From positions 242,039 through 306,038 of the forward strand of contig JAAOMT010000096.1 in NCBI GenBank assembly GCA_016748015.1: a stretch of DNA of 64,000 nucleotides. The letters are read 5' to 3'. This document shows, piece by piece, positions 1 to 13,430 of this stretch. Position 1 is the first letter of the stretch; the number at the start of each line of letters is the position of its first letter. A program made the position numbers and the translations under genes. Under the pieces are notes generated by a model that searched no databases, had not been told where the DNA came from, and worked only from the letters and a program-made list of their open reading frames with translations. The stretch comes from Geosiphon pyriformis. Its lineage: Eukaryota; Glomeromycota; Glomeromycetes; Archaeosporales; Geosiphonaceae.

Positions 1-108
1 AGAGAAGGAATCGAAGATTTATGGGAAAAGAAACGTAAAGTTCAGATGACAACTATTAATCCTCGAAAGAAGGTGTCCAAGAATATATGGAAATATTTTT
101 TTTTATAG
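1..108 (+). CDS. 3' end of an unidentified protein-coding gene (partial)
   Basis: Frame 1 is open from the first base to a TAG at 106-108, giving about 35 residues that are mixed and charged, with EDLWEKKRKV near the start and a KK/RKK-rich stretch after it. Base composition is clearly higher in GC than the sequence that follows, which becomes AT-rich and stop-dense straight after the stop. I read this as the C-terminal end of a gene whose body lies outside the window. The family cannot be recognised from so short a tail, and a chance open frame is possible. Confidence 0.4.
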   Translation, partial: REGIEDLWEKKRKVQMTTINPRKKVSKNIWKYFFL

Positions 109-3100
109 CTAGGGAAAATCCCTTTCTTTGTAATGTATATATTTCTTGGAATATTTTAGTTTGATAAAATTTCAATTTCACTAATTCTTTATTCTACAGC
201 CCTCGATATTTTTACTCAATTTTTTAGATTCCTTTAATGAAAACGATTGTAAGACTTTTTGATTAGTCTTTTGGCTGCACGATTTTTCCTTATAATTTTT
301 TATTATTATTATTATTAACTTTACGCTGGATTCATGCCAATTTTTCAGTCTTCAGGAAATGAATTTAACTCCTCTTTTCGTTTTGGATGTGATTTTGAAA
401 AGTGATTTGTTCCTTTCCAACTGATTCTATTGATATTTAAGCCGATAAAAAAGTCATAAAGATTCGAAGATAAAATTCCTTGATTGCGATGGTCAACAGA
501 ATTTCTGAACTGTTCATAGACCTTTAAAACAATGAAAAGCGATGAAGCTCATTCCAATTATACCGATCAAACAAAATTGGCTAAACTTTTGTCATAGTAG
601 TAAGAAAGATAGAGATTTTCAGGGAAAGGAAGAGTATTTATAAGTGGAACAAGGCAAAAAATCGTTAATTCAGTATAAACTATTTTTTGTTTTATCATTC
701 TATAAATGAATAGGGATGCAATTGAGAAGATGATTGATCAATCTTTTCACACTAAGTCTTGCTTTCATTTATATCGATCAATTTTTTTAGCATTAATACT
801 TTTTAAAGTACCACAATCCTCCAAGTTGAATAAATTTTTCTTTAATACAGAGGTTTTTATTTCGCAAGGTTCAGATCCAGGGCCAAAGTATGAAAAAATC
901 TAGATTCAGTTTGAGACTGCATGCATTTAGTTTTTTGAAATTTATAATAGAAATATGAAAAATATTTTTTGGCCAATTTTCTCACTTGATATGAATATAT
1001 TGATTCAAAGCGTAATAAGATTATTATCTCTGAACCTAAATTGGAATAGTCCGACTCTAACCCCTTATTAATAAACCATTAAAACTAACCGCTTTATCTC
1101 TGTATCAGAAATTCCAAATTAAGTCAATTTTACAGTCAGCTGTTTGAACTTAATTTATAGTTTTTTAATATAATATCAAAATTTAAAATTGCTTGAAAGC
1201 TAACAGTGCAATAATATAAAATATATTTGTGATGCCAGAAATTATAACCTGTATAAATCTGGTTTCTATTCGGATTCGGGATGAATGAAATAAAATAGAA
1301 TTTTTTAGTATCATAAAGACATGTTTAGTAATTAAAAGCTATGTTGAAGTAAAATTATCCTGAATGGTGAGTTAAATCATATTGTGAAGATGCATATTAA
1401 TAATCAAATTTTTCTTCAATAGAGTAAAAACCGGGAATATGTTTGTTCTACAGATAAAAGCTTTCAAAATATTTTTTACCGGCTGCAACTTATTGATGGC
1501 ACAAAGTTTCGCCAAGAGAAGGATTACTTTAGATTATAAAAGATAATTAATTATGAAGATATTCTGGTTTAATTTATTGATGTAAAACAATAAAATTGTC
1601 AGTTAATATTTCAACCCCTATATTTTAAAATGAGTATTTTAAATCTTCAGATTTGAGTGAAAGTTCTCTTGGTAACTTGCTTTGTTTAGTCGTTTCTTGG
1701 AAAATATTTTTCAGATAAGAAAAAAAAAGAAAAAATAAATGAGTGCTGTTTTATTTGCAAGAAAAATTAATGATAACTTTCAAGTAAATAAAAAAAAGCA
1801 CCAATAATCCAAAATCTAAATGAATTAAAGAATGAATTAATATTCTGGTGTTTTAAAATTTTCAATTTTTATAATTATGTAAAATACTCATTTTGATTTC
1901 ACATCTGTAACTAAAAAATCTGATAAAAATGTGATTCAAAATATTTTTTAAATTATATACAATTATTAGTCAACTTCATATATCTATTAATTTTACTATA
2001 ATAAAAACATAAATTTGTACAAAATTAATATAAAATATTTAACAATTGATCACAAATAACAAAATTTCAAAACTGAAAATAAACAAAAATTTAATAGAGC
2101 TAAAATAAGAAATCATATTAATAAAAAAAAAATTTATTATATAATATAAAAAATATGTTAAATTATTATAAATTATAATGTTTTAACGAGTAAAAAAGAA
2201 ACTGACAATGTTTTAATTTAGAAAGAAAAGTAAACAAAGATCAAAAATAAATGAAATTAAAAACAATAATTAATATTACTTAAATTAAGAATTTGTTATT
2301 TAAAATAATTGGTAAGACGAGTAAAAATTTAAAATTATTATTTTTTGTTGTATTTTATTCAATTTTTATATCAATACTTGATTAAATTCTTAATATATAT
2401 TATTTTTTTTTCAATTTTAATAATACTAAATTTTTTTTTGTAATAAACACAGCTACTAACAAATAATTAAAAATAAATAAATTTAAAAGGTTTTATTGAT
2501 AGCACAATATATGAATTTATAATATTATTACAATTCTTAAACTAATTATTTAATAAATTGAAACTTGAAAAAATTCTTTTTGTCATATTTCAAATTTTCG
2601 GTTTTTAAAATACTTTTGTTTATTTTTACTAATTTTGTGTGTGTGTGTTTTATAATTTTCATTTTTTTTTACAATGTTTTCCTAGAATTTTCAAATCATA
2701 TTTACAATAAATTCATATCTATTTACAATATTTTATAAAAATATAACGAACGAACCTAATGTAATAAAAATATTAAACCAAAAACAAAAACAAAAACATT
2801 TATATTTATATTTATATTTATATTTGAATATTTGTTTATAAGAATACAAATCCAAAAAATAATTTTTTGTTTAAAAAATTAAACTTAAACATAGTCTTTG
2901 TATTTATTGTTTTTCAATTTACCTTTTTTTTTTTTCAAGTCAAACATATATACATTCATAATTTCATTAATAAGTTTAAAATGTAAAATATAATAAAATT
3001 ATTTGTGTTAAATGATATAATAAAAAAATATGTATGTGAGAAAATCAAATAACTATTAAAAAGAATGTGTGAGAAAATTCAAAATAATATATTTGATAAT

Positions 3101-3490
3101 TATTTTTCTAAAAATACTCTACAATTAAATCTTTTCGTATTTATTGCGCCATTGAGTGTAACTCTTTCACAATTTACATATATAGCACATGTACATGCCT
3201 AAAGTAAACATGAACTCTACATTTCTTACATGTGATTAGCCATTTAAAATCAATCAGGACTACACTATGTTCCATTAAGTAAATTTAAAATTTGAACGAA
3301 ACATCAAAAAATTATCTTGCAACAAAAGACCTTAAAATTAGTTATTTGAGAAAATGTGTCAACACCCAAAAAAAATTATGGCCAAATTTAATCGCAAAAA
3401 ATTCCAAAATATTTAGGTTTTTTACCTAATGAAGTCATGAAAATTCAACAAAATTAGTCCACTTTGTTTTAACAGACCATGATTCTTTAT
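109..3490. other. AT-rich intergenic stretch
   Basis: No supported gene. The tract from about 1900 to 3110 is especially AT-rich with frequent stops in all frames. A 65-codon open frame at 706-903 has no recognisable composition and is not called. The tract contains a compound microsatellite (listed separately) near 2779-2826. Confidence 0.6.
2779..2826. repeat. compound microsatellite (CAAAAA)n then (TTTATA)n
   Basis: About three copies of a CAAAAA unit are followed directly by nearly five copies of a TTTATA unit. Both are simple slippage repeats inside AT-rich intergenic DNA. Confidence 0.85.
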
Positions 3491-3496
3491 CTAATA

Positions 3497-3712
3497 TTAA
3501 TTTTCATTCACTAAAAGTGTTACTAAATCTATTACACTAGATCTTTCCAAGGTAAAAGAATCTTTTGGCCGATGATTCATGCTCAAATTTTGTGGTCTTG
3601 AAACGATTTAGGTTTTCTTAGTATGTTAGGCTGAGTTAGATGTGCATCCATCTAATGTCAACTGTTCTATCACAAATTCAGTATTTTTAGTGTTTGAATC
3701 AAAATCCGCCAT
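3497..3712 (-). pseudogene. decayed coding remnant, unidentified
   Basis: Read on the minus strand from an ATG at 3712, one frame gives a protein-like sequence (MADFDSNTKNTEFVIEQLTL at the start, KDSFTLERSSVIDLVTLLV near the end). It is broken by two in-frame TAA codons in the middle and ends at a TAA at 3497-3499. The composition (acidic, with S/T and mixed hydrophobic residues) differs from the Lys/Asn/Ile/Phe-rich translations of the surrounding AT DNA. I do not recognise the family. It may be an old gene fragment, or exons separated by a short intron that I cannot place; a chance frame cannot be excluded. Confidence 0.28.
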
Positions 3713-4317
3713 ACATGCAAAACATGAAACTCTAATTATTAAATATTCAAATTATTTAATAAAATACATTATAATTGATAAAGTTATACTTTTTATTTAT
3801 TATTATATGTAATAATACAAACCTTTTTAGAAAAGTATTTTAACCAAGGCTGAAATTTTATTTTTCCTTTTTTTGTGATTTATTAAAAAAAATTTGAAAC
3901 AGTTTATTGCGCTATTTAACACACTCTTTCGAAATTCATTTTTTTCAATTAAATTTTCTTGATTCATAAATAATCCATCGAAAACAAAAATTTCGGATCT
4001 CTTTTTTAAGTTTATAATGGAACCCTATTTTGTATATTCACGAATTAACAATAGAATAAAGTAAAAAGTTTTCAATAGAGCTAGATTTTGTAATTCTCTA
4101 AAAAGGTTCACTTGAAAAATTATTACAACATTCACAGCTTCTAACAAGAATTAATAGTTGGTTCACCATCACAGAATTTATGAATAATTTAAAACAACAA
4201 TTTTCTTCACAAGAAAATATACAGTTTTCAGATGATTTTTTTGAAAAACAGCAAATCTCAACTATACTTGAATTTCTTCACTTGACAAATATTTTCTTTA
4301 ATCAATATTTTTAGGTG

Positions 4318-5181
4318 TCAAAATATCAAATCATCTTCCCCACATTCACCCATCTTCACTCCAAAGTAAAGGCCATAATGTGATTCCAAATTCGGGATTT
4401 CATTTTCAGAGACTTGGAAAGCAGCGTTACAGTCCTAGAAGTTAATATAATAAAATATCAACTTGAATTGTATTTTATTGACAGTCATAGTGATTGAGCA
4501 AAAATATTTTGAACCTACATAATTTTCTTCAATGAAATCATACTGTGCTGACTTGATCCCTGGACAGACTAATACAACATCTTTGCAGTCGCAAGAATTA
4601 ATCCATATTTCTGTTTGATGGTGCATGTATCCATAAAGATTTATTCTTTTTGGTCTTTGCGAAACATAATCATCAAATCGAGTGACTCGGAAAAGTTTTT
4701 TAATATTATTGTTAACATACTGTGCGAAAAAGGCATCGCCTATACGTGGTTGTCCGTATGTGTATATTTTGATATCAGAAGTGTAGCCTCTTTCTTTACA
4801 ATAAAGACCGAGGAAAATAGCATAAACTTTGAAGAAGTCAAAAAAATGATGGTTGTAAATATCAATTAATTTCTTTTTTCAATTTTATTAGACGTTAAAA
4901 TATGATTTAAAATCTTACCACCACCAATTCCATGTGCAGAGATAGTAAGGCTTGAATTTTTAGTTAACAAACTATCTAATTTTCCCATTAATTTATCCTT
5001 CCATCGTAGAAATTCAGTATAAAAATATTTGTCGACCATAGCAAATTTTGCTGGCTTATATTTGACCATTTGATTCTTTCTGGTTTCCCATTGTATTATG
5101 GAAAGTTCAGAAGCTTTCATAATTACATATATTTCATGGCTATTATCCAAATGGTAAGTTTTAACTGCGATTATATGAAAA

Positions 5182-5246
<65 letters not shown>

Positions 5247-5761
5247 CCTAGTTTTAAAAAATATTTTTAATTAACAAGAAATTACTTACCAAAAATTTCC
5301 TCATGAATTCTATCCTCTTCTTTAAGACAATATGCACGGTTTGCAAATTTTGCATAATATCTCAAGTCACTCAATAAATCTTGATCATCGAGATATATCT
5401 TATGAACTAATCTTTCTCCAAACTTTGATTCTTTTGGGTTCCAAACACTTGACATAATTTCTTCGAAACTTGATTCACTTTTTCGCAGCTCAGAGTAATA
5501 AATTCTTTTTTTTATATGCCTCGTTGGTATTTTATTTTTAAAATTTTTAAAAATAGTAGAAAAATTATGAATGGTTTGTTTTTTTCGAAATTCAGAAGTA
5601 AGGTCATGATCCCTTGTTGGATTATGATATTTTTTCAAGCAACATGGCTTTCCACTGATAAAATATTCTCTATTTCGTAAATATTTCCAAATTTCTTTGA
5701 AAGGAGATATCAAGATTAACACTATCATTAAAAATATGACTGTTTTTGATTTAGAAAACAT
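4318..5761 (-). CDS. class 3 lipase-like protein, nucleophile serine replaced (four exons)
   Basis: Exons on the minus strand are 5761-5290, 5164-4919, 4826-4519 and 4434-4318, encoding 380 aa. The introns have donors GTAAGT, GTAAGA and GTAGGT and AG acceptors, and the frame is continuous across all three. Residues 8-21 form a signal anchor or signal peptide. A family-typical YAKFANRAYC segment lies near 136-145. The nucleophile elbow reads AHGIGG at 234-239, where active enzymes have GHSxGG, so residue 236 is Gly instead of Ser. The upstream FRG[ST] element is also changed, to MKAS (173-176). YTYGQPRIG (261-269), a likely catalytic Asp (D292 in FDDYV) and His (H361 in SHYGLYFG) are kept. The fold is therefore probably a secreted or membrane-anchored alpha/beta hydrolase without normal esterase chemistry. 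The splice models are mine, but homology along the whole length supports them. It could be a pseudoenzyme or a gene starting to decay. Confidence 0.85.
5183..5246. repeat. (ATT)n microsatellite inside lipase intron 1
   Basis: About 21 uninterrupted trinucleotide units lie between the donor at 5289 and the acceptor at 5165-5166 of intron 1. Length variation here should not affect the protein. Confidence 0.9.
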
Positions 5762-5809
5762 TTCTATGTATTTTAAGAAAAATTTTTTGCTTTGAAATTC
5801 TGCATTTCA

Positions 5810-5818
5810 TTTTATATA
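5810..5818 (-). promoter_or_regulatory. TATA-like box of the lipase-like gene
   Basis: The minus strand reads TATATAAA about 50 bases upstream of the ATG at 5761. In such AT-rich DNA this motif is weak evidence on its own. Confidence 0.3.
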
Positions 5819-6953
5819 TTTTTTTTTGTGAAAATTTATTATTATTCTAGGAATCGAAAGCCTTTTCAAATTTTCACAAAAATTTATTTATAAATACTTA
5901 ACCTTTTTCGATATGTTCAAAATAGACTATTGATAAATTTTTAATTGTCACGAACAGAACAAATTTGTTCAATAGAGGATCATATTAAAGATCGATAATT
6001 TTGCCCAAAATTAATGAAATAAATCAACAAACGGAAATTCAATCGAGTCAATAATATCAGGATTTGCTCCGCGTGACAAACAATGAGAAGTGATGATAGC
6101 AAATATTATTGTTTGTTTAGAATCTTCCTATTACCAAATTTGTGATACAAGTTGATAAATTAACACCCCAAAAGACCCCTTTCAACCAATAATACTTTGA
6201 AATTTTTGTTAGTTTGCTTTGGAATTTAATTTTTATTATTACAATGGTGCAAATATTTCCAAAACCTATTTCAAATATGTATTCAAATGACCATTATTTT
6301 GAAATCCTCTTCCAAAAATAAACAAAACTGGTTGATTAAACTTTAGATCCATGATTGAACTCATAATTTGAATGAAGTTTAATTTTTGAGATTTATTCAA
6401 TTTAAAAAAAATTCCCATCATTTTTTACTTTATAAAGCGAGACAAAAATTATTCGATTTGTAATGCTGACTAGCATTTTCATAAATGTGGTTACAAGGGA
6501 TATAAAAAATCAGTGTTTTGTAAAAAATGCAGTTGTTAAAATTGTTTAAAAAGTCTTGATAAAATGAAACCACTTTTAATAGCAATTTTCAAGTGTTAAA
6601 AATTTAATAGATATCCACATGATTTTCTTGCAATAATAAAAAATCGGATCAAAATTAATCGTGTTTTCTTTTAAAATTTCATTTTTCAATTCAAGATTAT
6701 CAAGATAATTTAACGTATTTCTCCTAGAATAAACTCTTTGAGGAAGATTATTTGAGCAATCCGATTTATGGACCATTGCCTAAATTGATGAGATGAGATT
6801 TTGAGTTATAAACAAATTCCCTATGGAATGTATGAAATAGTAACTTAAAATGCAGGAACCATGTTAATTTAATGGCTTTAACAAAAAATTTAAATTATGT
6901 AAAATTAGTGGAAGGTGGAAACAAACTTGAAATTATTTTTTATTAGACATTGC

Positions 6954-6984
6954 TTTGTTTTGTTTTGTTTTGTTTTGTTTTGTA

Positions 6985-7011
<27 letters not shown>
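6954..7011. repeat. (TTTTG)n microsatellite
   Basis: About eleven copies of a TTTTG unit, with one variant (TATTG), in gene-free DNA. Confidence 0.9.
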
Positions 7012-7016
<5 letters not shown>

Positions 7017-10000
7017 AATTCGTATACCTAGAAACTCCTTTCTAAATAGGACTGAGTGATTAGATTAAATATAAAATCTGTGACAAATGCAAAGAAAATA
7101 AAAATTTTGAAATCGATAAAAGCTAGGTGTACCATTTTCAACTTGTCTCTTTTGCACCAGTGTTATCCACCGGAAATTTAAGGAATCTCAGAAATGAGAT
7201 AAGATACCCAGATTGTCTTCATAAAATTAATACAAAAAATTTATAAAAAGAAAAGTGTAACACGGAAAAACCATCTATGTCATGGATGAATTATTGGAAC
7301 AAAATTATAGGAGATAATAAAAGAGGAAGAAAACTTTGTTCATCTTAATAAAATACAATAGCTTAAATCAAATCTCAAGATTAATTATTCCCCGATTGTT
7401 TATTGAATAACTAAATAAATAAAAGATTGTTTGAACTAATTTCATGATGAATAACACTCAAATATTTTCATATATTATAAAGCTTAAATTTAACAGGATA
7501 AATTTTCTGACACGTGTGTTTACTTTGATGAAAAAACAAATACGATTGCTCAAAAATTTGTCAGCAATTTTCATATGGGAATAAATTGGATTTGATTCAT
7601 AGTGGTGGGGCAAGAGAGTGCTTTCATGAAGTAAGTTCTGAGCCCAGCAGTTTAAAAAAAAAATTTGATCATCTAGAAAATTTTTTAGAACAGTTTACTA
7701 CATATATTAATAACCATAGGTCAACTAAAAATTCACACTCGTGACCTAATCAACAGAGATTACAAAGAAACAACTTTGGTATCTTTTTTTTTTTTGAGAA
7801 AATAAAATATTGACCAAATTCAGAGGCATTTGGTAACATTTTTTTTGGAACGTTCAAATTGAATATCTTTTACTTTTCCTCGGCCTCATACAGCTATTGT
7901 AATTACGATTTGTGCAAATTTGCAACACTATAATCTACGAATTAAAATTTTCTAAAAGCAAATTTTAGCCAGATTCTATTAATAATTTAGAGTTTCAAGT
8001 TATTTTTCATATACAGCGATAAAATTAAGCTACTTAGTATTTAACCAGTTAAATTAATAATTAAATTTTTTATTTTTCATTTTTATACATTCTTAATTTT
8101 GTTTTTATATTTTATTTTATTTTTAGTTGAAGTTTTGTCAATTTTTCTTAATAAAAGAAATTGATAAAAAAAATTTATTTAGTTGGTAATTTATAAAACT
8201 TTTTTGTTAATTTTATCAATTTATTTTGTCACTCAATTACTTTTTTAATTTTTAATTATCAATTAAAAAACATTATATTTTAAAATTTTCTTTTATGTAA
8301 TTATAAATTATGCAATAATTAAACAAATTAAAAACCAATATTCTATTTATTAAAGCATTATTATTTAAATTATTAAGTAAAATTCAAAATTTGAGTAAAA
8401 TTTTTATTAAAATTTGAAATTATTTAAAATAAATAATTATATGATTTATTACAGTTTTAAGATTTAAAGATTTACAAATTCAATATAATTTATTAGCTAT
8501 TATACATTCTAAAATTAATAAATCTTTTTTAGTAAATTAAATTTAGAAATTTGACAAAATTTATGTCTAATCTTAAAACATATGGACAAAAAAAAACAAA
8601 ACATTAATTACTTAAATTCTTACAATTATTTTTAATGTTCAATTAATAATAATAATTAATTTTTCATAAACTTAATCTTTTAAAATTTTAATAAATTCAA
8701 CTTTATTTTATTTATTTTTGACCAATTATCAAAATAATACGTTTTTAATAAAATATTAAAATTTGTAAAAGTCTAAGATACACTAAACAGAAAAAAGTTA
8801 TGAGACCCCTTTACAATTTTAATATAGCAGCTTTAAAATTTTATTTATAGATATATTAATTATTTATAATTAGTAAAAAATATACTAAAATATAATTAAT
8901 CCTATTTATATTATACTTTTTGAGTTTAATATAAAAATTTTCAGAAATTTTTAATGATTTTAATACATTTTCAAAAAATCTAAAATTGAATAAAAAAATT
9001 AACTGATTTTGGTGTATAAAAATTTTTATTTTCAAAAAAAAATGAAAATCTATATTTAAAATATCAACACAACTCAATTATTCTAAATCAATTATTACAA
9101 ATATGCTTTCTCATCATAAAAAATCGATAATATTAAAAACTGGTCTTTATTCAAGAATTCTTTAAAAAAACTTTTATTAGTTCAAACACACCAAAAAAAC
9201 CGACTTAATTGATATATTAAACATTCTTAATAAACAATTCAAGATTAGAAAAAAGTTATTTTGAATAACAAATTTAAATTTTGTCTTTTCTCTAAAACTT
9301 TAAAGAATATTAAAAGAAGATTAAACAAGATTTAATAAAAAAACATCTAGTACCTATTGTAAAAAATTTTAAAAGAGAATTATAATATGAGAATTTTTTT
9401 GTAAAACTGGATTGAATCTTTTAGTTTTAATAAAAAAACATTAAATTAGTTTGAATATATTAAACTATTAAAAACCCATTTATTACAATAAATTCAATAC
9501 AAATTTAATCATCAATATTTATCTTTTTCAATAAGATAATGCTCCAAGTTATATCGTTCAAGATGTTAAAACTTGGATAATTTAAAAACATCTTAATTTA
9601 CTTTTCAAATAACCAACACAATTACTTGATCTTAATCTTATTAAACATTTATGAAATTATTTACAAACACAACTTACAAAATAAAACCGCTCTCTGTAAA
9701 TACTTGCAAATCATTTGTTGCATTACAAAAAAATGGGAAATAAATTCACAAAATATTTACACAAAATTAATTATTAATAAACTTATTAAGAAATGTATTA
9801 AGAAGAAGAAATCTAACTAGTTATTAAATATTAACTTTTTTTATTTAATATATAATAAATTAATTAATATTCATCAAGTTAATAACTAATTAAATTTAAA
9901 TTTATTAGATTCTAGTTTAATAAAATAGATCTCAAATGAAAAGTTTTTGTTTTTGTTAATTATTGTTTAAGCAAAAAATGTTTGTTTTTAGTAAATTATA

Positions 10001-13000
10001 TTTATTTTGAATATTAAAATTTCTAAGCTATTAATTAATTTTTACAAAAAAACTCTTTATATATATTTCTAAATAATATTATTTCAAATTTTAATACTAT
10101 TATTTTGTAATAATTTTGGCAAATTATTCAATATTTTGCTCAAACTATTTACATTTGAGTAAATTTCTTTTTATTACATGATTTGAAATATCAAATAATT
10201 TAATTATAGCATTTAATTACATTAATATAATTGAACAAATTAAGTTGTTTACTAAGAATTATAAACAATTAAAATAAATAACAATTAAATAATAAATGTA
10301 AAATATAAAATAATAATTTTTGGGTTAAATTTTAACTGAAAATATTGATTAAAAAAAATTATAAATTTAACATTATGTTTTTTTGAATAAATTAATACTT
10401 TTATAATATTTTAACTTTTATAAATTAGTTTTTGTTTATTTGAATAACAATAATATTTATTTCTATTTTATGTTTAATGATTTTTTTTAATACTTTTTAA
10501 TAATTATGTTATTTTTATTTAATTATATATAATTAAGCATATTATATGCTTAACCCACTTTATTTTTAGAATTAATTAAATATTTAATTTTTGGCTTAAT
10601 TATTAATTTTCTTAATAATTTGTTTTTTTTACTAATTATATAAATATTTTTTTAAAATTATAAAAAAATACTATTATCATTTAAGCAAACAATAAAAAAT
10701 TGATCCAAAAACAGGAATGATAAAATTAAGATTTTAATTCACAACTGGCATTAATCTACTTAAAAACTGGAGAAAATTGTAAATCAATTATTAATCAAAT
10801 TAAGTAAGCTGATTTATGAATTTTTAGAATAGTTTGGAATTTTCTTAATCAACTGTTTTCGAGTAATATTCCTTTAAATAAGTAAATTTGTTTGGATACC
10901 AAACATGAAATTCTCAAACTAATTAATAGGTATTTGTTACATTTTTTACAAGTTCCTAAGTAGTATTTAAAAAAAGGTATTCTTTTCAACAAACTAGGTA
11001 TCTTATTTCCAACTTTTTTAAATTCCAATATTTTTTAATTTCAAATTTGATGCCATTTTTGAATTGAATAATTAGAATTAACTTTTTGTTTGTTTACATA
11101 AACTTGGATAGTAATAAAAATTTAATAAAGAAACATAAAGACTATTATGAATGTTAAAATATGCTGACAGTTTCAACTTATAAATCGTAAGAATAACTTA
11201 ACAAGTTATTTTGAAATTAACTGAGTTTCTTATAATTTAATTTACTATAGAGTTGAATTGATGTTATCTTTCAAAAGTCAAACTTTATTCCTTATTTCAA
11301 ATTTGGGTGCTTTTTGATGCTGTTTATCTGTTCCTTTTTTATACTTCTTGATACTATTCTGAATCTTAATAATATATTCTCTACCAATAAAATTTATTAA
11401 TTTTCTGACCACAAAAATATTAAATCAAGAATTTTATTTATAATTAATAACAAATAAAATTGTTTTAATTAAAGTTTGCTAATTAGAATAGGTTAAACCA
11501 ATCATATTGCTAATAATCACAAAATATTGTAAGTACTATTTCAGAATTTAACTAATATGTTTAGTTTAATCGTTGGTTTGAAAATATAATATTAAAGATA
11601 ACAACATCTCAAAAATCTAATTGAGCTGTTTTCTTTAAGATTATATTTTTTAAACATAGAATAAAGTAAGCTATTTTAGTTAAATAATATACTATGATTA
11701 AAACTACATTTTTTTTACCATGAGTAAATTTGTTATAAAATCTATAAAATTAATTTAGAATAGACAAAAGTTGTAATAAATCAAAAAAAAATTATAAAGT
11801 AGAAATCTAATAATATGCTCATATTTTGCAACTGATAAAATAAAATTATCAATATTTGTAGCTTGTTTAATTTCTTTAAAAAGCTTTAAATCAATACAAA
11901 AGAAAAAAAGAGCAGTAATTTTCAATTACTTAGCTTTAAGTAACATAGTTTTTTGTTAACCATAAATTTTATCATTAGATTCAAATTATAAATAATGTTA
12001 AAAAACATCTGCTTTGTTCGATAAAAAACTGAAATAATAAGAAATTTTAAAAATTAAAATTTGTCAAAAAACTTGATACCAAATTTGACCTTGATTAAAT
12101 GTTTAAGTTACCATAAAATACTGAAGATTTTCATAATTACAAAAAACAACAACTGAATGCTAAATGCTAATAAAATGATAATGTTATTGTTTCAAAGTAA
12201 CAAAAATTACCAAAAAATCTTTTATTATAAATCTTATAATTAATTTTTTGAGCAAAAAATTTATACAAATAAAAAGCAATTAAGTGTAACTGGCCGTCCA
12301 ATCTAGATTGTAATAAAATAGCACACCAAGTAAGAGTCATATCTATAAACAGCTACTAATAAGCTAAATCTGACTAATGTAATTTGGATAATAATAAAGT
12401 TAAAGCTAAATAATGAGTCAAATTTGATTTACAAAATTTTGAAACATAAAACAATCATTGAACTTTTTATGTAAGCTAATATTTGATTTGTAAATGGTGG
12501 AGTAGCTTGAATATATTGTAGTTGTGTAAAAATGTTCTTTAATTAAATTTTTTTTGTTGAACTATTTGTAACACTCAACAATTTGAGCAAAGTCAGTTAT
12601 TTTTGAAAACATAGTAGGCAATTAAAAAAAGTAGATCAATTAATAACTGAATTAGTAAGCTAATTTACAAATAGTTTAGAATAGTCCAGAATTTTTTTGA
12701 TCAATCGTTATCTCATAACAAATAAAAGCAATTAATTTCTGTTTTGGTTTTATAAATTAATACTTTTTTAATCTTTTATTTGTTTTTTATTCTAAACATC
12801 TTAAGATAAAATATTAAATTTCTTTTTATAATTTGTAATTGTTGCTATAACTTGAATTGATTAAAAAATAATAATTGAATTAAAATTATAGCAGTTTTAT
12901 TATTATTTTTAATAATCACAAATTATTTTCTATTTCAAAATTTTTAAGAACTATAATTTTGAAACTGATTATATTAATCAAATTACTTACTCATTTAATT

Positions 13001-13361
13001 TACTTTTTATATAAATTTCATTTGTTTGTTTTCATTGTTATATAATAATAATTTTTTCTGTTATCGATATGTTTTATTATTTCAACTTGTAACAATATTT
13101 ACAATATTTCGAAAAAAAGTGGTAAAATAACTATAAAAAGCTGATTAAGTTAAACATGAAAAAATATTATTTTGGAAAAACAGTTAAACAATTTTGGACC
13201 ACATTATTAGCAAAAATAATAATCAGTTAAATTCTAAAAAAACTAAAAAGTATAAAGTTTTACAGTTTTTTTGAAACATTGATTAAAAAAATTTATCAAA
13301 AGATTTTAAAAATTGCAATAAACATTCATATTTTGACTAATAATTTTATTAAAATTTCTAA

Positions 13362-13430
<69 letters not shown>
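13362..13430. repeat. (ATT)n microsatellite
   Basis: About 23 trinucleotide units without interruption in AT-rich intergenic DNA. It is the same unit type as the repeat in the lipase intron. Confidence 0.9.

Noticed and set aside
706-903. 65-codon plus-strand frame with an ATG
   Set aside because: No family resemblance, AT-driven composition and no partner exons; expected by chance in this DNA.
3140-3935. TTTATTGCGC(C/T)ATT...ACTCTTTC similarity at about 3140 and 3903 as possible direct repeats
   Set aside because: Only about 30 bases of imperfect match, with no element-like structure between them.
4435-4626. Separate minus-strand ORF with an ATG
   Set aside because: It is the end of lipase exon 3 read through the GTAGGT donor into intron 3; not a gene of its own.
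5070-5270. Frame coding a long polytyrosine
   Set aside because: Translation of the (ATT)n microsatellite inside lipase intron 1, on the opposite strand.
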